Positions 6,552-9,729 of a stretch of 9,729 bases of DNA are shown in pieces. Each line of letters begins with the position of its first letter. Position 1 is the first letter of the stretch. Source of the DNA: Blastocatellia bacterium (lineage in GTDB: Bacteria; Acidobacteriota; Blastocatellia; Pyrinomonadales; Pyrinomonadaceae); contig PSRF01000076.1 in NCBI GenBank assembly GCA_003175865.1, positions 1 to 9,729 of the forward strand. Reading direction: 5' to 3'. The notes under the pieces were generated by a model. That model was not told the DNA's origin and searched no databases. It was given only the letters and a program-made list of their open reading frames with translations. Position numbers and translations under genes: made by a program.

Positions 6552-8285
6552 GTGAGTATTGAAGATAAAGATCGTGATGATGTTATGGAACGCCTCCTGG
6601 AGTTAGGAGGCGACAAGAAATACCTCACCTTCGACGATCTGAATCGCGAACTACCTGACAACGTTGTCTCACCTGACGATATCGAAGATGTCCTCCAAAA
6701 ACTTGAGGGCTCAAACATTCCTGTCGCCGATTCCGACGAGCGCCTGCTCGAACAAGTTGCCGCTTCTGTTCCTGAAGACGAGGAGGAAGCACTCGACGAA
6801 GACATCGAACTCGATTTGTCCGCAGGTGCGCTCGAGAAGACCAATGATCCGGTTCGTCTGTATCTGCGTGAGATGGGTGTGGTTCCGTTGCTGACTCGGG
6901 AGGGCGAAGTGGCAATCGCAAAGCGAATTGAACGCGGTCAGCTCAAAACACAAAAATCGATATCGCGTTCCCCAATTGCTGTTCGTGAACTACTGAAGAT
7001 CGGTGAGGAGCTTGAATCAGGTCGAGCGAATATTCGGGAGATCGTCATCTTCTCTGAACAGGCCGAGATCACAGGCGACGAAGACAAAGCTGAAGAGTAT
7101 CGAACGTGGACCATTGAAGGCATTCAGAACATCAGTAAGACATACAAACTCGCTCTAAGAGAATGGGACAAACTCCGCGAAGAGCAACACATCTCGCATG
7201 GCAAGAAGAGCAAAAAGTTGTTGCGACTGAAACGCAAGGTTGCGCGGATGCGGTTGGAAGTTGCTCAGGAAATCGGACGATTAAATCTGACGGAGCGCGC
7301 AGGACAACGACTTATAAATGCAATTCGAGCAGTACAAAAGTTCGTTCGAGAAGCAGAGCGCGAAATAGAGAGCTATAGCGAGCGACTAAACAAGAAACGT
7401 CTCAAACCTGAGGACCAGAAAGAATTCAAACGCCGAATCATCTTCGCGAGGAAGCGGCTACAACAAATAGAAATCGACAACAATGTTGGTCCAGTTGAGA
7501 TCAAGCGATCGCTGCAGGCAATCGTTATCGGTGAACAACAGACTGGACAGGCAAAACGCGAGTTGGTCGAAGCAAACCTTCGACTCGTAGTTTCAATCGC
7601 AAAGAAATATACAAATCGTGGCCTTCAGTTTCTTGATCTAATCCAGGAAGGAAACATCGGCTTAATGAAGGCCGTCGACAAGTTTGAGTGGCGACGTGGG
7701 TACAAGTTTTCGACTTACGCGACTTGGTGGATCCGCCAGGCGATCACACGGGCCATTGCAGATCAAGCACGCACCATCCGCATTCCAGTCCACATGATCG
7801 AAACGATCAACAAGTTGATTCGGACTTCCCGATCCCTTGTTCAAGAACTCGGACGTGAACCAACTAGTGAAGAGATCGCGAAGAAGATGGACATCCCAGT
7901 GTCGAAGGTTCGCAAGGTCCTGAAGATTGCGCAAGAGCCAATCTCGCTTGAAACTCCGATTGGTGAAGAGGAGGACTCGCATCTCGGCGACTTCATTGAG
8001 GACAAATCGATTCTCAACCCAGCCGACGCAGTCGTCGCGTCAAATCTTCGCGAAATCACGGATGAAGTTCTCGCGACGCTTACGCCGCGTGAGGAAAAGG
8101 TCATCAAGATGAGGTTCGGGCTCGGCACTACCGGTTCAGAACATACTCTCGAAGAGGTTGGACAACACTTTGCCGTCACACGCGAACGCATTCGACAGAT
8201 TGAAGCGAAGGCGCTACGCAAGCTCCGACATCCATCACGTTCCCGAAAGCTAAAAGCATTCCTGGACGGCGGCCCTCCACGATAG
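6552..8285 (+). CDS. rpoD: RNA polymerase primary sigma factor RpoD (sigma-70)
   Basis: This 577-residue group 1 sigma factor directs RNA polymerase to housekeeping promoters. Region 1.1 is present (about 10-60, [17 protein letters not shown]), followed by a very acidic linker (about 73-92). Region 1.2 starts at D99[10 protein letters not shown]109. A long charged non-conserved region of roughly 200 residues follows. Region 2 starts at A341-N-L-R-L, with the -10 reading helix T388[10 protein letters not shown]398. Region 3 includes [12 protein letters not shown]. Region 4.2 holds the -35 helix-turn-helix, H531-T-L-E-E-V-G and R544-E-R-I-R-Q-I-E551. The start is GTG: an in-frame TAA lies immediately before it (6549-6551), and GGGAG ends six bases upstream, so the only alternative is the ATG at residue 12. 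The gene ends at a strong hairpin terminator. Confidence 0.97.
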   Translation: MSIEDKDRDDVMERLLELGGDKKYLTFDDLNRELPDNVVSPDDIEDVLQKLEGSNIPVADSDERLLEQVAASVPEDEEEALDEDIELDLSAGALEKTNDPVRLYLREMGVVPLLTREGEVAIAKRIERGQLKTQKSISRSPIAVRELLKIGEELESGRANIREIVIFSEQAEITGDEDKAEEYRTWTIEGIQNISKTYKLALREWDKLREEQHISHGKKSKKLLRLKRKVARMRLEVAQEIGRLNLTERAGQRLINAIRAVQKFVREAEREIESYSERLNKKRLKPEDQKEFKRRIIFARKRLQQIEIDNNVGPVEIKRSLQAIVIGEQQTGQAKRELVEANLRLVVSIAKKYTNRGLQFLDLIQEGNIGLMKAVDKFEWRRGYKFSTYATWWIRQAITRAIADQARTIRIPVHMIETINKLIRTSRSLVQELGREPTSEEIAKKMDIPVSKVRKVLKIAQEPISLETPIGEEEDSHLGDFIEDKSILNPADAVVASNLREITDEVLATLTPREEKVIKMRFGLGTTGSEHTLEEVGQHFAVTRERIRQIEAKALRKLRHPSRSRKLKAFLDGGPPR

Positions 8286-8300
8286 AGATTCAATTAAACG

Positions 8301-8332
8301 AAAAAGCGCGAGCTGAAATGCTCGCGCCTTTT
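8301..8332. terminator. Bidirectional intrinsic terminator between rpoD and the convergent gene
   Basis: GCGCGAGC (8306-8313) pairs perfectly with GCTCGCGC (8320-8327) around a TGAAAT loop. The stem is preceded by five A (8301-8305) and followed by CTTTT (8328-8332), so it has a U-tract in both directions. It begins 16 bases after the rpoD stop and lies about 20 bases beyond the stop of the leftward small membrane protein, so it should end both convergent transcripts. Confidence 0.85.
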
Positions 8333-8351
8333 CATTTTGATGTTTAGTCTT

Positions 8352-8732
8352 TTATTTGAATGTTAGAAAAGCCGTACTTCTGACCGTGTCATCAAATTCG
8401 TATTGGTAAGTATATCCAGGAAACTCGATCGCTTTAGTGTACTGCACCCGCACCTGGACACGACTCTCTTCTTGCGAAGGTGTGATTAGCGCGTCCGACG
8501 GAATCTCATACTCACCCAGACTCTTCGTGAGTTGATCGCTAACCCAAGTCGGTTGATATCCTTGCGTCGCGGCAACGTCAGCGTAGTGTTGCATCAAATC
8601 CTTGAAAACATAAGCATGATAAGCAACGGGAATGTAAAGATAACCCGCATAAGCGCCGCATGCGAGAATAGCAACCACGACCACAAACTTCAGTGTGGCA
8701 CCGCCGCGTTCGTTTGATCTGCTTTGCTTCAT
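8352..8732 (-). CDS. Small membrane-anchored protein of unknown function
   Basis: I do not recognise a named family for this 126-residue protein. It has a charged, basic N-terminus (MKQSRSNERGG), one hydrophobic helix at about 16-34 ending in Y31-L-Y-I-P35, and then about 90 residues that should lie outside the cytoplasm. That part has an amphipathic helix (about 40-72) and alternating-polarity strands such as VQVRVQYTKAIEF, suggesting a small alpha/beta domain. A type IV pilin-like cleavage site was considered, but the required Glu5 is missing (GG followed by ATLKF). Its ATG shares one base with the aroB stop (TGATG), so it is probably translated by coupling as the last gene of an aroB transcript ending at the 8301-8332 terminator. 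Composition matches its neighbours and the frame is intact, so it is likely a real gene; the function is unknown. Confidence 0.75.
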   Translation of the reverse strand: MKQSRSNERGGATLKFVVVVAILACGAYAGYLYIPVAYHAYVFKDLMQHYADVAATQGYQPTWVSDQLTKSLGEYEIPSDALITPSQEESRVQVRVQYTKAIEFPGYTYQYEFDDTVRSTAFLTFK

Positions 8733-9729
8733 CAGTTGTAATACTCTTTCTTCTTTGTGGGACCGTTTAATACTGCTTGCAACGACTGGCGTAACAAGCG
8801 CTTGCTGATGTTCTTTCCTTCGACTATTCGTGGGACGCCGATCCGTTCCAACAAAACCCAGTTGATTTTTCCTCCTAAACTTTTCTTGTCATGATTGATA
8901 GCTTGCATGATGTCTTCCGCATTAAGTTTGTTGGCAACCGGTAATGGTCCGCACAATCGGACTGCCTCACGTAACGCGAGCTCATCATCTTCATCAAGTA
9001 GACCTAAGTTTCTGGAGAGTTGACCGGCAACCAGTAGTCCATATCCAACAGCCTCACCATGTCGAAACACGCGGTAGTTTGTAACGGCTTCGAGGGCATG
9101 TGCTGTCGTGTGTCCGAAGTTGAGGACCTTTCTAGACTTCACGTCCACTCGATCGAGTGACTCTCGTTCATCCCCGGCTACGATCGAAGCCTTAAACTCA
9201 CAATGTTTCGTAATGAGTCCGGCTAGTTCATTGGTCGGGCGAAACTCATTTCGAACATTCGAGGCGCGCAAGTAATTGACTGTCTGCTCGAATAACGATC
9301 TACTTGCGATGAGTGCCTGTTTCACCATCTCACAAAACCCGGCGACTAACTCTCGCGGAGGTAATGTGGCAAGCGTCTCGATGTCGATCAGAACTGCAGC
9401 GGGTTGATGAAATGCTCCAACCAGGTTCTTGCCCTGCGGCAGGTTAACTGCTGTTTTCCCACCGACCGACGAATCGATCTGCGACAACAACGTGGTTGGC
9501 ACTTGAACCAACGGGACTCCTCGCAAATAAACCGCTGCACTGAACCCGGCAAGATCACCGACAACACCACCGCCTAATGCGAGAACAAGATCATTTCGTT
9601 CAAATGATTTGCTTGCCAGAAAATCCAATGCGCCTTCAAGACTGCGAAGTGATTTGTACCTTTCTCCCTCCGGCATTAACCACTCGGCCGCCTTGAACTT
9701 GTGCGCTTTCAAAGAACGCATGATGTCTT
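8732..9729 (-). CDS. aroB: 3-dehydroquinate synthase AroB (partial, N-terminus outside window)
   Basis: AroB converts DAHP to 3-dehydroquinate, the second step of the shikimate pathway, using NAD and a divalent metal. The frame is open to the window edge at 9729. The first visible Met (9721) yields 329 residues, but AroB is usually about 350-370 and the N-terminal Rossmann strand is missing, so the true start lies outside and this Met is probably internal. Numbered from that Met, the NAD loop is G50-G-G-V-V-G-D56, with VPTTLLSQIDSSVGGKT at 74-90 and GKNLVGAF at 97-104. The metal and catalytic residues are E131 and K134 (CEMVKQALI), H204 and H208 (NFGHTTAHALE) and H221 (HGEAVGYG). DKKSLGGK at 278-285 is also present. 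All key residues are intact. The stop TGA shares its A with the ATG of the following small membrane protein. Confidence 0.96.
   Translation of the reverse strand, partial: DIMRSLKAHKFKAAEWLMPEGERYKSLRSLEGALDFLASKSFERNDLVLALGGGVVGDLAGFSAAVYLRGVPLVQVPTTLLSQIDSSVGGKTAVNLPQGKNLVGAFHQPAAVLIDIETLATLPPRELVAGFCEMVKQALIASRSLFEQTVNYLRASNVRNEFRPTNELAGLITKHCEFKASIVAGDERESLDRVDVKSRKVLNFGHTTAHALEAVTNYRVFRHGEAVGYGLLVAGQLSRNLGLLDEDDELALREAVRLCGPLPVANKLNAEDIMQAINHDKKSLGGKINWVLLERIGVPRIVEGKNISKRLLRQSLQAVLNGPTKKKEYYN

Noticed and set aside
7841..8293. 150-codon open frame antisense to the end of rpoD
   Set aside because: It lies wholly opposite the conserved regions 3-4 of rpoD, its product is low-complexity (Ser/Arg rich) and has no recognisable domain; it is a coding shadow.
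8660..8732. Possible type IV pilin N-terminus in the small membrane protein (GG followed by ATLKF and a hydrophobic run)
   Set aside because: The mature part lacks the Glu at position 5 and the usual FTLIE-like start, so a simple membrane anchor is the better reading.

Overview
The window is ordinary bacterial chromosome of intermediate GC with dense, intact genes and no sign of phage, transposase, tRNA, rRNA or CRISPR. My best guess at the source is an Acidobacteriota-like soil bacterium, possibly near Blastocatellia. This rests on the style of the proteins, the mutS2-dnaG-rpoD layout, and intergenic palindromes that resemble dispersed repeats I recall from such genomes. No marker gene settles it, so the taxonomy is an inference.

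Layout. A leftward block comes first. Positions 1-810 encode the N-terminal part of an exported thioredoxin-like protein with NHL repeats, cut by the window edge. Positions 1025-1390 encode a small AhpD-like protein. Both carry a CxxC redox motif. A divergent intergenic region (1391-1543) follows and is mostly filled by a palindromic element whose loop holds a promoter-like sequence. A rightward block covers 1544-8285: a CheW-domain protein, mutS2 starting one base after it, a 103-base gap filled with a second kind of palindromic repeat, dnaG (primase), and rpoD (primary sigma factor). A strong bidirectional terminator (about 8301-8332) separates rpoD from a convergent leftward pair: aroB (5' end outside the window) and a small membrane-anchored protein of unknown function whose start overlaps the aroB stop by one base.

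How the genes fit together. dnaG-rpoD is the core of the classical macromolecular synthesis operon (replication priming plus housekeeping transcription). Here rpsU is not next to it, and mutS2 with a CheW-like gene lies upstream instead. aroB supplies the second step of the shikimate pathway. The two leftward thiol-redox proteins may share an oxidative-stress or disulfide role, but only their adjacency suggests it.

I did not find a clearly new multi-gene system. The points most worth a second look are the tight cheW-mutS2 coupling with an Arg5 tail on the CheW-like protein, the altered LDLR-type motif in the MutS2 Smr domain, three unrelated intergenic palindromes (one probably supplying the dnaG ribosome binding site and one a promoter), and the unknown membrane protein coupled to aroB.
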